64,000 nt of DNA from NCBI GenBank assembly GCA_019113915.1, contig DXGM01000027.1, positions 78,767 through 142,766 of the forward strand, in the 5' to 3' direction. Below the pieces are notes generated by a model, which searched no databases, was not told the DNA's origin, and worked only from the letters and a program-made list of their open reading frames with translations. The DNA is from Candidatus Gordonibacter avicola. GTDB lineage: Bacteria; Actinomycetota; Coriobacteriia; Coriobacteriales; Eggerthellaceae. A program made the translations under genes and the position numbers. Shown piece after piece: positions 31,412 to 40,191 of the stretch (position 1 is its first letter; each line of letters opens with the position of its first letter).

Positions 31412-33664
31412 ATGGGAGAGAAACGAGACTACACCACCGTCGATCACGAAAAGCCGTATCGCTTTGACGAAGACGGGCTGCACGTGACCAGGGGGTGCGG
31501 ATGGTCGGCGCCGGGATGCCACCTCGGATGCGGCGTTCTGCTGTTTACCGACGACAACGGAAAGCTCGTTAAAGTGGAGGGTGACCCCGAGAATCCCTTC
31601 AACCAGGGGCGCTTGTGCGTGCGCTGCCTCGATCTGCCGGAAGTCGTGTATTCGCCGGACCGCATCCTACACCCGATGAAACGCGACCCGAAAAACCGCG
31701 GCAAGAACCAGTGGGAGCAGATAAGCTGGGACGTTGCGCTCGACGAAATCGCCGGGAAAATCCTGGAAGCCAAGGAAGAATACGGCCCGGAATCCGTGGC
31801 ATTCTACTCGGGCACCGGCCGCGACATCGGCCAGTACATCACGCGTTTGTGCTGGGGATTCAATAGCCCCAACTTCGTGTTCATGATGTCGGGCCAGTCA
31901 TGCTATTCGCCGCGCGTTGCCGGCTGCTTTTCAACCTCTGGGTCGTTCTGGGTGGGCGACTACGCGCAGCAGTTCCCCGACCGCTACGACAATCCGAACT
32001 GGGAACAGCCCGACCTCATTGTGATCTGGGGCAATAACCCCATCATATCGAACTCCGACGGCCTGTACGGTCACTGGGTGGTCGACTGCATGAAGCGAGG
32101 TACAAAGGCCATCGTCGTTGACCCTCGCTTGACCTGGCTCGCTTCGCGCGCCGAACTCTTCCTGCAGATTCGCCCTGGCACCGACGGCGCCCTGGCGCTT
32201 GGCATGGTGAACTACCTGATAGAGAACGACCTCTACGACCATGAGTTCGTCGACCTGTGGTGCTACGGCTTCGATGAACTGGCCGAACGCGCCCGCGAAT
32301 ACCCGCTTGACGAAGTTGCCGCCATCACGGAAATCCCCGCGGACGAAATCGCCGCCGCCGCCCGCCGCATCGGCACAGCAGAGCGCGCCATTTTGCAGTG
32401 GGGCGTTGCCATCGACCAAATCAAAGAAACCATCCCCACAGCGCAGGCCGTGCTCGCGCTCTTCGAAATTACCGGCAACATCGGCAAACCCGGCACCATG
32501 CAGCAGCCCGCAAGCATTCTCAACTACGCCGCTGGCTGGGGCTCCGAATTCCTCACGCCGGAGCAGGAGGCGAAACGCATCGGCCAGGAGGAACACCCGC
32601 TCATCAAGATGGGCTTCCAGGAATGCGTCACCGACGACTACATCAAGTGCCTCGAAACGGGCACGCCCTACCCCATCAAGGTGGCATGGATGCAGACTAC
32701 CAACCCCCTGGCCTGCACCGGCGTCGACGCGAAGCGCACCCTGGCCGCGCATATGAACATCGACACCATCGTGTGCGTCGACCTGTTCATGACACCCACC
32801 GCCATGGCGCTGGCCGACTACTTCCTGCCCGCGTGCACGTATGCCGAACGCAACGGCCTGCGTATCGGCGACGGCGCGCAGCGTGCCGAAACCATCAACA
32901 AGGCCATCGAGCCTTTGGGCGAGTCAAGGTCTGACATGCAGATATGTCTCGACATTGGCAAGCGCATCTCGCCTGAGGCCTGGCCGTGGGACACGGTGGA
33001 GGACATGTACTCCGACATCCTGGAAGAGACCGGCCACTCCTTCGAAGAAATGCAGGAGCTGGCGCCCGGCTATCCGCCGTTCGACTACCGCATGCACGAA
33101 AAAGGCCTGCTGCGCGAGGATGGCAACCCCGGCTTCCAAACCGCAACGGGTCGCATCGAGCTGTGGTGCACCATGTACAATTCGCTCGGCCTCGACCCGC
33201 TTCCGTCTTATGAAGAGCCAGTGCCCAGCCCCCGGTCAACACCGGAGCTGTTCGAAGAGTACCCGCTCGTGCTTACCACCGGCGCACGCGTGTGGAGCAT
33301 GTTCCATTCGGAGCATCGTCAGATTCCGCGCATGCGCGCCCTGCACCCCGAGCCTCTGGTGTATGTCAACCCGGCCACCGCTGCGAAGTATGGCGTAAAG
33401 GACGGCGACTGGGTGTGGCTGGAGAATATGCACGGGCGCTGCAAGCGTCAGGTGCGCGAAACGCCCATCGTGAACGAGCACACCATCAACACCGATCACG
33501 CCTGGTGGCGCCCGGAAGCGCCGTGCGAGCTGGACGAGGGCCTGTACGATTTGTGGGACCTCACCGTTGAGAACCTTCTGCCCTACGACTGCGGCGCGTC
33601 CGGCTTCGGCGCGAATTACAAGAACACCATTTGCAAGATGTACCCGGTAGCGGAAGGAGCGTAA
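31412..33664 (+). CDS. Molybdopterin (bis-MGD) oxidoreductase, catechol-dehydroxylase/acetylene-hydratase-like
   Basis: A 750-residue enzyme; ATG 31412 follows AAAGGAGAGGG. N-terminal FeS motif with C29, C36, C40 and C69/C72 (RGCGWSAPGCHLGCG, RLCVRC). C164 in SGQSCYSPR is the probable metal-ligand Cys. LIENDLYDHEFVDLWCYGFDELAERAREYPLDEVAAIT strongly recalls acetylene hydratase, and TATGRIELW plus FHSEHRQIPRMRALHPEP belong to the C-terminal cofactor domain. It is paralogous to 24270-26585. No Tat signal. A two-cluster ferredoxin and an MFS carrier follow, so this is a cytoplasmic reductase, hydratase or dehydroxylase with its own transporter. Substrate unknown. Confidence 0.91.
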   Translation: MGEKRDYTTVDHEKPYRFDEDGLHVTRGCGWSAPGCHLGCGVLLFTDDNGKLVKVEGDPENPFNQGRLCVRCLDLPEVVYSPDRILHPMKRDPKNRGKNQWEQISWDVALDEIAGKILEAKEEYGPESVAFYSGTGRDIGQYITRLCWGFNSPNFVFMMSGQSCYSPRVAGCFSTSGSFWVGDYAQQFPDRYDNPNWEQPDLIVIWGNNPIISNSDGLYGHWVVDCMKRGTKAIVVDPRLTWLASRAELFLQIRPGTDGALALGMVNYLIENDLYDHEFVDLWCYGFDELAERAREYPLDEVAAITEIPADEIAAAARRIGTAERAILQWGVAIDQIKETIPTAQAVLALFEITGNIGKPGTMQQPASILNYAAGWGSEFLTPEQEAKRIGQEEHPLIKMGFQECVTDDYIKCLETGTPYPIKVAWMQTTNPLACTGVDAKRTLAAHMNIDTIVCVDLFMTPTAMALADYFLPACTYAERNGLRIGDGAQRAETINKAIEPLGESRSDMQICLDIGKRISPEAWPWDTVEDMYSDILEETGHSFEEMQELAPGYPPFDYRMHEKGLLREDGNPGFQTATGRIELWCTMYNSLGLDPLPSYEEPVPSPRSTPELFEEYPLVLTTGARVWSMFHSEHRQIPRMRALHPEPLVYVNPATAAKYGVKDGDWVWLENMHGRCKRQVRETPIVNEHTINTDHAWWRPEAPCELDEGLYDLWDLTVENLLPYDCGASGFGANYKNTICKMYPVAEGA

Positions 33665-33669
33665 GCCAT

Positions 33670-34011
33670 ATGGGCGCAAAGGGATTGTTGGTCGATTACG
33701 AATGGTGCACAGGGTGCCACACCTGCGAAGTGGCCTGCCAACTTGAGCACGGCTACCCAAGCGACCAGTGGGGCATCAAAGTGCACGAAGTGGGCCCATG
33801 GGAGTACGCGCCAAAGAAGTGGCAGTACAGCTACCTGCCCGCGCCCACGGACCAGTGCGATTTGTGCGGCGCGCGCGTGGCGAAGGGCCACGTGCCCACC
33901 TGCGTAAAGCACTGCCAGGCGCAGGTTTTGAAGTACGGGGATATTGAAGATTTGGCGCGCGAGCTGGCCCAAAAGCCCAAGCAGACCCTGTTCTGCTGCG
34001 CGTCAGCTTAA
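33670..34011 (+). CDS. 4Fe-4S ferredoxin subunit of molybdoenzyme
   Basis: A 113-residue protein beginning 5 bases after the molybdoenzyme stop, with GGAAGGAG upstream of ATG 33670. C13, C16, C19 and C23 (WCTGCHTCEVAC), then QCDLCGARVAKGHVPTC and KHC, bind two 4Fe-4S clusters. It is a close relative of 23920-24270, with the same start (GLL-DYEWC), the same length and the same PAPTDQCDLC spacing. It passes electrons to or from the molybdenum subunit. After its stop comes a hairpin (34028-34064) before the MFS gene, which may lower downstream expression. Confidence 0.93.
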   Translation: MGAKGLLVDYEWCTGCHTCEVACQLEHGYPSDQWGIKVHEVGPWEYAPKKWQYSYLPAPTDQCDLCGARVAKGHVPTCVKHCQAQVLKYGDIEDLARELAQKPKQTLFCCASA

Positions 34012-34090
34012 CCGTACCGGCTTGTTTCGGCGCCTGATGAGAGGGGAAACACCATCGGGCGCCGGCATCATTACGAAAGGGGAACACTTC

Positions 34091-35320
34091 ATGAATAAGA
34101 AAACTCGGGCATGGATTCCTGTATGGGCCATTATTATCGCCAGCGTGCTCATTGCATTTGAGTACGGCAAGGTGCCGCCCGCCGCACCAAACATGATGGA
34201 AGTGCTGGGCATTTCCTACACCACCCAAGGCCTCATGATGACCATGTTTTCCATCGCGGCTGTGGTCATGGCGCTGTTCGGCGGCGCGCTCATGGATCGC
34301 TTCGGCGCGCGCAAAGTGGTCAGCATTGCGCTTTTAGTGTCCATCGTGGGCAATGTGGTTGGCCTGTTCTGGACAAGTGATGTGGGCATTTTGGTAACCC
34401 GCGCGCTGGAAGGCTGCGGTTACGGCGCAGCCATGACCGCAGGCCCTGGCATTATCGCCATGTGGTACGAGCCCAAAAAGCGTGGCCTCGCCAACGGCGT
34501 GTGGGGCGCGAACGTCGGCTTCGCCATGATGATTGTGACGTTGTCCGCCACCCCCATCATGGAGAACAGCAACTGGACGGGCATGTGGATCTTCGGCCTC
34601 ATTGGTGCGGTGCTGGCCTTCATGCTGGTGGTTGTGTGCGTGAAAGCGCCAGCCGAATCCGAGCGTAAGGACCTGGAAGAAACCACCGGCGTCAAAGAAG
34701 ATACCGAGAAGCATGGTGTTTTGTGGGGCTACTTAGCTCCGCTGTCCCTGCTGAGCGCCGTCATGTTCTTCCTGGTGGGCGGCGCAACCGACGCGTTCAA
34801 CGCCTTCACCATTCCCTTCCTGAACGTCGAGAACGGCTGGAGCGAAGGCGCGGCGAACATGTGCGCAACCATTGCGGCCGCGGGTATGCTGGTCGGCGGC
34901 ACCACGATGGGCGTAGTGCTTGCGCGGACGAAGGACAAGGGCATGTTGCTGTTTGTCGATATGCTGGTGTGCGCTATCGGCCTCTTCCTGTGGTTCAACC
35001 TGAACATTGGTGTAGTGGGAACGTATATCATCGCCTTTGTGCTGGGATGCTTCCTGGGCGCTGCGCCCACCGTGTTCTTCGCGATGGCTCCTGAGGTGGC
35101 ACGTTCGCCGAAAACGGTTGGTGCCGCAACCGCCGTGGTGGTGCTCGGGCAAAACGGTGGCACCCTGGCCGTGCCCGCACTTGTTGGCATGATTCTTGAC
35201 AGCGCTGGCTACAGTGCAGCGGCGGTGGCCATGGGCGCGTTGTCGCTGGTGGCGTGCGCAATCTGCCTGTTCGCTTTCCGCCGCATCTACAACAAGAGCA
35301 AGCGGGTCACGCTCGAATAG
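34091..35320 (+). CDS. MFS transporter of third molybdoenzyme locus
   Basis: A 409-residue, 12-helix carrier; ATG 34091 has GAAAGGGGAAC upstream. Motif A is MDRFGARKVVSIALLVS, and helix 5 begins EPKKRGLANGVWGANVGFAMM. It belongs to the same broad MFS group as the pair at 20780-23372 but is not a near copy. Position directly after the molybdoenzyme and ferredoxin implies it carries that enzyme's substrate or product. A perfect 12-bp inverted repeat (35347-35378) follows the gene. Confidence 0.88.
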   Translation: MNKKTRAWIPVWAIIIASVLIAFEYGKVPPAAPNMMEVLGISYTTQGLMMTMFSIAAVVMALFGGALMDRFGARKVVSIALLVSIVGNVVGLFWTSDVGILVTRALEGCGYGAAMTAGPGIIAMWYEPKKRGLANGVWGANVGFAMMIVTLSATPIMENSNWTGMWIFGLIGAVLAFMLVVVCVKAPAESERKDLEETTGVKEDTEKHGVLWGYLAPLSLLSAVMFFLVGGATDAFNAFTIPFLNVENGWSEGAANMCATIAAAGMLVGGTTMGVVLARTKDKGMLLFVDMLVCAIGLFLWFNLNIGVVGTYIIAFVLGCFLGAAPTVFFAMAPEVARSPKTVGAATAVVVLGQNGGTLAVPALVGMILDSAGYSAAAVAMGALSLVACAICLFAFRRIYNKSKRVTLE

Positions 35321-35346
35321 CGACAGCGAGCATACGCAGTTCTAAA

Positions 35347-35378
35347 CGGTGGGCATCGGATTTACTCGATGCCCACCG
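35347..35378. terminator. 12-bp inverted repeat after MFS gene
   Basis: CGGTGGGCATCG (35347-35358) and CGATGCCCACCG (35367-35378) with an 8-base spacer. It lacks a T-run, so it is either a weak terminator or an operator in front of the zinc-ribbon/LuxR genes. Confidence 0.5.
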
Positions 35379-35403
35379 CGAAGATTCGAGGTGAGGTACC
35401 GTT

Positions 35404-35604
35404 ATGAGGGAACACTGCTTTCCGTGCCGAAACTGTGGGAAATGCCATCCCCCTTACCGCCGGGGTTTGTGTCCTGCGTGTCTGAGCGCAAACAAGCCTG
35501 ACGCAAAGGTGTGCGCAACCTGCGGCTTTGTTTTCCCCGCCTCACCAGGAACGAAGGGCGGCTTGGGTAGTTTTTCATCGCGTGGCACACACGACAAGGT
35601 TTGA
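35404..35604 (+). CDS. Small seven-Cys zinc-ribbon protein (paralogue of 26881-27084)
   Basis: A 66-residue protein with SD GAGGTGAGG before ATG 35404. Cysteines at 5, 8, 11, 14, 23, 26, 37 and 40, with RNCGKC, LCPAC, VCATCG and FPASPG. Positions 23, 26, 37 and 40 are identical to the paralogue near the LuxR gene of the second locus. It lies 23 bases upstream of a LuxR-type regulator gene in the same direction, so they are co-expressed. It probably binds two zinc ions. Function unknown; co-occurrence with the regulator is the best clue. Confidence 0.75.
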   Translation: MREHCFPCRNCGKCHPPYRRGLCPACLSANKPDAKVCATCGFVFPASPGTKGGLGSFSSRGTHDKV

Positions 35605-35627
35605 GCCGAGACCACAGGAGGTGACCG

Positions 35628-37127
35628 TTGACTGCTCAAGAGAAGCACCTGTTCTCTGAATATGAGAGCACGCGCGCGGCCGAAAGCGACGGTCGCGACC
35701 TGCTTATCGGCAACAGTTCGCGCTACGTCATCTTGGGCATTGTGGCGCTGGCCGCCTACTGGGCCTGGATCTTTTCCATCTTCCACGCCAACGTGCTGAA
35801 CCCGTTCGCGGCGGAGGAATTTAACGCCTACCTGATGCTCTGCGTTATTGTTGCGGGCAGCTCAGCGCTGAGTATGGGAGCGTTTGTCCTGTTCGGGTGC
35901 TATTTACAGCGCATGGTAGACCGCATGTGGTTTACCGTAGGCATCGCCTTGCTGTCGCTTTTAACGGAGGCTCCCGCGTTTCTTGGGCAGGTGGGCGGCG
36001 AGCTGAGCTTCCCACAAGCGGGGGTGCTTTTCGCTATTGGAGGATTTGCGTCCTCGTTCATCTATTTGAAGACCGGCCCCTTTTTCGTGTGGCTGCGGCG
36101 CGCCAAGCTGATGCGCAGCATCGCGCTGGCGTTTTTGCTGGCGTCGCTTCTGTACTTTTTGCCGCTGTTTATGACCCCGGTGGTGGGAATTAGCCTGATA
36201 GCCTCCTTCCCCGTGGCGTCCGTGGCGTGCTCGCATCTAGTGAACAAAGGCATCGGACCGAAGCGACTCGATGCCGCCGAGTCATGCAGCGCCTACCGCA
36301 CAGCGATTCTTGAGCGGCTGCGGGAGTTTGTTCCCACACTGCCGCGCACCTTGTTGTATACGCTCATTTTCGGCGTGACTTCCTACGCAGTGCTCAAGCT
36401 TGCCGTGGAACAAGGAATGGTGATGGTGATTGCCGCCTCGATTGCGGTGTCATCTTTGGCATTTGCCGTTTACGTGCTATCGAAGAAGGTGAAGGCCGAC
36501 TCGGATTTGTACCGCATGCTGCTGCTTCCGCTGATTGCCCTTGCGGTGCTGCCGTTTCCCTACGTGCCAGAGATGCTGAAAATTTTCTTCCTGACGCTGA
36601 TTATTTTTGGGTTCACCTGTTTTGATGCTATCACCTGGGGCGATTTGGCTGACGAAATAAGCGACCGCCAGCTACCTATTTATGTGTCGTACGCGCCGCC
36701 CACCATCGGCAACTTTTTCGGCATCTTCATTGGATGGAGCGTGGGCGCGCTGCTGTATGCCGAACTTGGGCAAGCGGAGTTCGACACGGGATATTCCATC
36801 TTTTCCATCATTATTGTTATTGCGCTCGTGATGCTGCTAGTGTGGGACCTCATTAAAAGCCGGAAGGAGGAATCCGGCGAGCCCCAGGCGGACGCGTTTC
36901 TCGATAAATGGAAAGCAGCGTGCGAAGAGATTGCCGAGACGCACGAGCTTACCAACCAGGAGACGAGGATTCACACCATGTTGGCGCGCGGGCGTAACCA
37001 GCACTACATTGCCGAGGAACTGTTCATTTCGCCGCACACGATTAAGACGCACACCTACCATATTTATAAGAAGTTGGGCATACACTCACAGCAGGAGCTG
37101 ATTGATATGGTGGAGGCTAAGTTGTAG
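35628..37127 (+). CDS. Membrane-spanning LuxR-family regulator
   Basis: A 499-residue protein starting at TTG 35628 with AGGAGG just upstream. Residues about 30-420 contain about 12 hydrophobic segments of MFS-like appearance. Residues about 430-499 are a LuxR helix-turn-helix: LTNQETRIHTMLARGRNQHY, IAEELFISPHTIKTHTYHIY, KKLGIHSQQELIDMV. Such one-component membrane sensors are expanded in Eggerthellaceae and often sit next to substrate-specific molybdoenzymes or reductases. It probably detects the ligand in or at the membrane and activates the locus at 31412. How a DNA-binding domain tethered to the membrane reaches its promoter is open. Confidence 0.92.
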   Translation: MTAQEKHLFSEYESTRAAESDGRDLLIGNSSRYVILGIVALAAYWAWIFSIFHANVLNPFAAEEFNAYLMLCVIVAGSSALSMGAFVLFGCYLQRMVDRMWFTVGIALLSLLTEAPAFLGQVGGELSFPQAGVLFAIGGFASSFIYLKTGPFFVWLRRAKLMRSIALAFLLASLLYFLPLFMTPVVGISLIASFPVASVACSHLVNKGIGPKRLDAAESCSAYRTAILERLREFVPTLPRTLLYTLIFGVTSYAVLKLAVEQGMVMVIAASIAVSSLAFAVYVLSKKVKADSDLYRMLLLPLIALAVLPFPYVPEMLKIFFLTLIIFGFTCFDAITWGDLADEISDRQLPIYVSYAPPTIGNFFGIFIGWSVGALLYAELGQAEFDTGYSIFSIIIVIALVMLLVWDLIKSRKEESGEPQADAFLDKWKAACEEIAETHELTNQETRIHTMLARGRNQHYIAEELFISPHTIKTHTYHIYKKLGIHSQQELIDMVEAKL

Positions 37128-37191
37128 AAGATGCGGGTGCGAAATTTTCGCGCGAGTGGGAGTCCTGGCTGCGGCCGGGGCTCCCGTTGTG

Positions 37192-38037
37192 CTAGGCCTT
37201 TTGCCAGGCGGTGGAGCCTATTTCGGCGAGGGTGAAGCCGGTTTGGTCGTAGTGGATGCGGGTGACGCTGGTATTGGGGATTTTTACGGGGTCGTTCACG
37301 CGCGAGGGTTCCAGCAGGTACACGAGCGTGCGCACGACGAAGGAGTGGGTGACCACCAGCACGTTGCCGCCATCGGCGCGGCTTATGGCATCACCGGCCT
37401 CGCGGAAAAAGCTGGTCAGACGCTGTTCGATGGTTTCGAAACGTTCGGCGCGGCCCGAGGTGTCGGCTTGTACGATGACGTTTGCCACCTCGGGAAGGCG
37501 GCGGTTGTGCTCTTCGAAGGAGAGGTCTTCGCCGAAGCCGCGGGTGAGCGCTTCGTGCAGCAACTCGCCGGGCTCACCTTCCAGGTCACCGTAGCACCAC
37601 TCGCGCAGCCGAGCGTCGAAGGCGAGGGGAAGCGACGCGCCCGTGCAGAGCGGCGCGCGCAACGCCGGGGATGCGGCGGCGCCGGTTGCCGCGGGATCGC
37701 TGGTGTCGGTCGTGGCGCTCAGGGAGGTCTGGGTCAGCGCGGACGCCTCGCCGCGCGCCGCAGCGCGTGCGCTCAGCAGCACATCAAGCGTCTGTTCGGC
37801 TCGACCGCTGTCGCTGGCATACGCAGCAACAAAGTCCACTTCGGCCAGACCGCGCCCCAGCTTCTCCGCGCCACGCACGCCGTCTTCCGTGAGCGGGGTG
37901 TCGCACCAGCCCTGCACCTTGCCCATCACATTGAACAGCGTTTGGCCGTGGCGTACCACGTAGAACGTTACCGGGGCACCCGGTGCCTGCGCGCCTCGAA
38001 ACGCATTCGTCGCGGAAGGCTTTTCAGCCGCCGTCAT
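37192..38037 (-). CDS. Histidine phosphatase family protein (phosphoglycerate mutase-like)
   Basis: A 281-residue protein from ATG 38037, which overlaps the ybaK stop as ATGA, implying coupling. The catalytic motif is FYVVRHGQTLFN with the phospho-histidine; the distal His is in VVTHSFVVRTLV. The acid Glu region is LREWCYGDLEG. An Ala/Thr/Ser-rich insert (about residues 95-130, AARGEASALTQTSLSATTD and onward) is not seen in cofactor-dependent mutases. General phosphatase of small metabolites is the most that can be said; PhoE, CobC and GpmB relatives act on different substrates. Confidence 0.88.
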   Translation of the reverse strand: MTAAEKPSATNAFRGAQAPGAPVTFYVVRHGQTLFNVMGKVQGWCDTPLTEDGVRGAEKLGRGLAEVDFVAAYASDSGRAEQTLDVLLSARAAARGEASALTQTSLSATTDTSDPAATGAAASPALRAPLCTGASLPLAFDARLREWCYGDLEGEPGELLHEALTRGFGEDLSFEEHNRRLPEVANVIVQADTSGRAERFETIEQRLTSFFREAGDAISRADGGNVLVVTHSFVVRTLVYLLEPSRVNDPVKIPNTSVTRIHYDQTGFTLAEIGSTAWQKA

Positions 38038-38501
38038 GGGAGTTTGCACACGTCAACCCACGTGCAGGGCTCGGCACACTGCTGAAGTTCATCGGGAGTG
38101 AGGCGCACCGCACTGGCCGCGTTGCCGGCCGCCGGATACACCACATCGAAGCGACGTAGCGACTCATCCAGGTACACGTCTACGCCGTCGTTCACCGCGA
38201 ACGGACACACGCCGCCCACGCCGTGGCCGATGAGCGGCTCCGCCTCGTCGGCGGCCAGCATCTTCGCCTTACAGCCGAACTGCGCCTTGAATTTGGGATT
38301 GTCAATGCGCGCGTCACCTGCGGCAACAACCAGCGCCACGCGGTCGCCCACATGGAACGACAGCGTCTTCGCGATGCGAGCCGGCTCGCACCCCACCGCT
38401 GCGGCCGCCAGCTCCACGGTGGCGCTCGACGTGTCGAACTCCAACACGCGCTCCTCCATGCCACGCTCGCGCAAATACGCCTTCACCTTGTCGATTGCCA
38501 T
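38034..38501 (-). CDS. YbaK/EbsC-family aminoacyl-tRNA deacylase
   Basis: A 155-residue single-domain protein of the ProX/YbaK editing fold. Family members hydrolyse mischarged Cys-tRNA(Pro) or Ala-tRNA(Pro). Conserved pieces: CEPARIAKTLSFHVGDRVALVVAAGDARID with the catalytic Lys, LIGHGVGGVCPFAV with the substrate-loop Gly/Pro, and YLDESLRRFDVVYPAAGNA. SD GGGAGGCG precedes ATG 38501. It is the first gene of a two-gene unit with the histidine phosphatase. Confidence 0.92.
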   Translation of the reverse strand: MAIDKVKAYLRERGMEERVLEFDTSSATVELAAAAVGCEPARIAKTLSFHVGDRVALVVAAGDARIDNPKFKAQFGCKAKMLAADEAEPLIGHGVGGVCPFAVNDGVDVYLDESLRRFDVVYPAAGNAASAVRLTPDELQQCAEPCTWVDVCKLP

Positions 38502-38648
38502 CCCGGACGCCTCCCATCATGTTTCGAATCTCCCCAGTATAGCAAACGCCCCGCGAACACCAAAAGAAGTCACCCGCCGGTCACCTGCGGACGGGAAGCT
38601 GACAGCCGTCCTTCATCGCCAAACAAAACACACCCGCGGTAGCGCGCA

Positions 38649-38676
38649 AGCGCGTCGCTTTTTTGAGCGACGCGCT
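38649..38676. terminator. Hairpin after amino-acid ABC ATPase gene
   Basis: AGCGCGTCGC (38649-38658) pairs with GCGACGCGCT (38667-38676) over an 8-base T-rich loop. It lies 29 bases beyond the ATPase stop on the minus strand, where it probably ends the transport operon. Confidence 0.6.
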
Positions 38677-38704
38677 TTCGCATGGAGGGGTTTGATGCGT
38701 GCTT

Positions 38705-39478
38705 CTAGTCTTGTTCGTATTTGGAGAGGAAGGCGCGGGTGCGTTCGTGTTTGGGGTTGTTGATGAGGTCGGCGGCGGGGCCCTCTTCTACGATGATGCC
38801 GCCGTCCATGAACACGATGTGATCGGCCACGTCGCGGGCGAAATTCATCTCGTGCGTGACGATGACCATGGTCATGTGCTCGGCCGCCAGGTCGCGGATG
38901 ACTTTCAGCACGTCTTGCGTGAGCTCGGGGTCAAGCGCACTGGTGGGTTCGTCAAAGAACAGCACGTCGGGGTTGAGCGCGAGCGCACGGGCGATGGCCA
39001 CACGCTGTTGCTGACCGCCCGACAACTCGCAGGGCACCATGTTTTCCTTGCCCGCAAGTCCCATCTTGTCCAGCAGAGCACGCGCATGGGTCATAACCTC
39101 GTCTTTTGGACGCTTCTGCACATGCAGCGGCGCGTCCGTTATGTTCTTCAGCACGGTGTAGTGCGGGAACAGATTGAAGTTCTGGAACACCAGGCCAAAG
39201 CGTTCTTTCGCCTGCTTCTGTACGGCCTTCGACCCATAGACAGCACGCCCGTCGGGGCCGTCTTCGCACACCAACAAGTCACCGAACGCGAGGCGTCCCG
39301 CATCGAGCGTTTCCAGCAACGTGCAGCAGCGCAGAAGCGTAGACTTGCCGCCGCCCGACGGCCCAATGACGGCCACCACTTCGCCCTTGTGCACCGACAG
39401 CGAGAGGTCCTTGAGCACCGGCGTGTCCCCGAAGCTCTTCTTCGCGTGCTCCAACAGCACAAGCGACTGGTCAGTCAT
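38705..39478 (-). CDS. Polar amino acid ABC transporter, ATP-binding protein
   Basis: A 257-residue ATPase of the GlnQ/HisP family. Walker A GPSGGGKST, Q-loop LVFQNFNLFPHYTVLKNI, signature LSGGQQQRVAIARALAL, Walker B VLFFDEPTSALDP and switch His in IVTHEMNFARDV. An insert after the first helix (VCEDGPDGRAVYGSKAVQKQ) is longer than in GlnQ. ATG 39478 was chosen with AAGGAG 11 bases upstream; a GTG at 39487 sits too close to that SD. Permease and binding-protein genes lie upstream in the same direction. Confidence 0.95.
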   Translation of the reverse strand: MTDQSLVLLEHAKKSFGDTPVLKDLSLSVHKGEVVAVIGPSGGGKSTLLRCCTLLETLDAGRLAFGDLLVCEDGPDGRAVYGSKAVQKQAKERFGLVFQNFNLFPHYTVLKNITDAPLHVQKRPKDEVMTHARALLDKMGLAGKENMVPCELSGGQQQRVAIARALALNPDVLFFDEPTSALDPELTQDVLKVIRDLAAEHMTMVIVTHEMNFARDVADHIVFMDGGIIVEEGPAADLINNPKHERTRAFLSKYEQD

Positions 39479-39529
39479 CGTTGTCACAACTCCTTATCGC
39501 AGGTCAAACAAAGGTTGCAGTCAAATAGC

Positions 39530-40183
39530 CTAGTCGTGGTAGTAATTCAGCTTTTTCTCTATGCGCGTGAGTATGATTTCCACAATGAAGTTGAACACCC
39601 AATAAATCGCACCGGCCAGCACATAAGGAAGCAAGCTTGCCTGCGAAGATGCAATAGCTTTGGACTGGCTAAACATCTCCATAACGCCCAGCACGAACGC
39701 AAGTGAAGTATCCTTGACCAGCGTGATAATTTCGTTGCTCATGGCCGGAAGGATGCGCTTTATCACCTGCGGCAGAATGATTTTCATGAATGTCTGCGCA
39801 CGCGAGTAGCCCAGCACGGCCGCCGCTTCGTACTGCCCTTGCGGAATGGACTGAATGCCGCCGCGATAGATTTCGCCGAAGTACGCCGCATAGTTGATGA
39901 TGAAGCCGATTGAGCAGGCCCAGTATTTCCAGTCGTTGCCCATCTGCAAGCCGAACAGGTAATACGGACCGAATGCGAGCGCCATAAGCTGCAACATGAG
40001 CGGCGTGCCGCGCATGACCGAGATATAGAATCGCGTGATGAGCGCAATAGGTTTGAAGCGACTCATGCGACCGAACGCCACCAGCACGCCAAGCGGCAAC
40101 GACCCCACCAGCGTAATGACGAAAATCTGGACGGTGAACACCAGTCCCGACCCCAAAAGCTCCATCATTGTCGCGAATTCCAT
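39530..40183 (-). CDS. Polar amino acid ABC transporter, permease
   Basis: A 217-residue His/Glu/Gln/Arg-type permease with five membrane segments. The coupling-helix motif is EAAAVLGYSRAQTFMKIILPQVIKRILPAMSNE, and YFGEIYRGGIQSIPQGQ precedes it. A single permease gene suggests a homodimeric channel. SD GGAAGGA is 5 bases before ATG 40183. The 52 bases to the ATPase gene contain no terminator, so the two are one unit. A long structured repeat (copy C) separates it from the binding-protein gene and may set the stoichiometry. Confidence 0.95.
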   Translation of the reverse strand: MEFATMMELLGSGLVFTVQIFVITLVGSLPLGVLVAFGRMSRFKPIALITRFYISVMRGTPLMLQLMALAFGPYYLFGLQMGNDWKYWACSIGFIINYAAYFGEIYRGGIQSIPQGQYEAAAVLGYSRAQTFMKIILPQVIKRILPAMSNEIITLVKDTSLAFVLGVMEMFSQSKAIASSQASLLPYVLAGAIYWVFNFIVEIILTRIEKKLNYYHD

Positions 40184-40191
40184 ACTTATCC

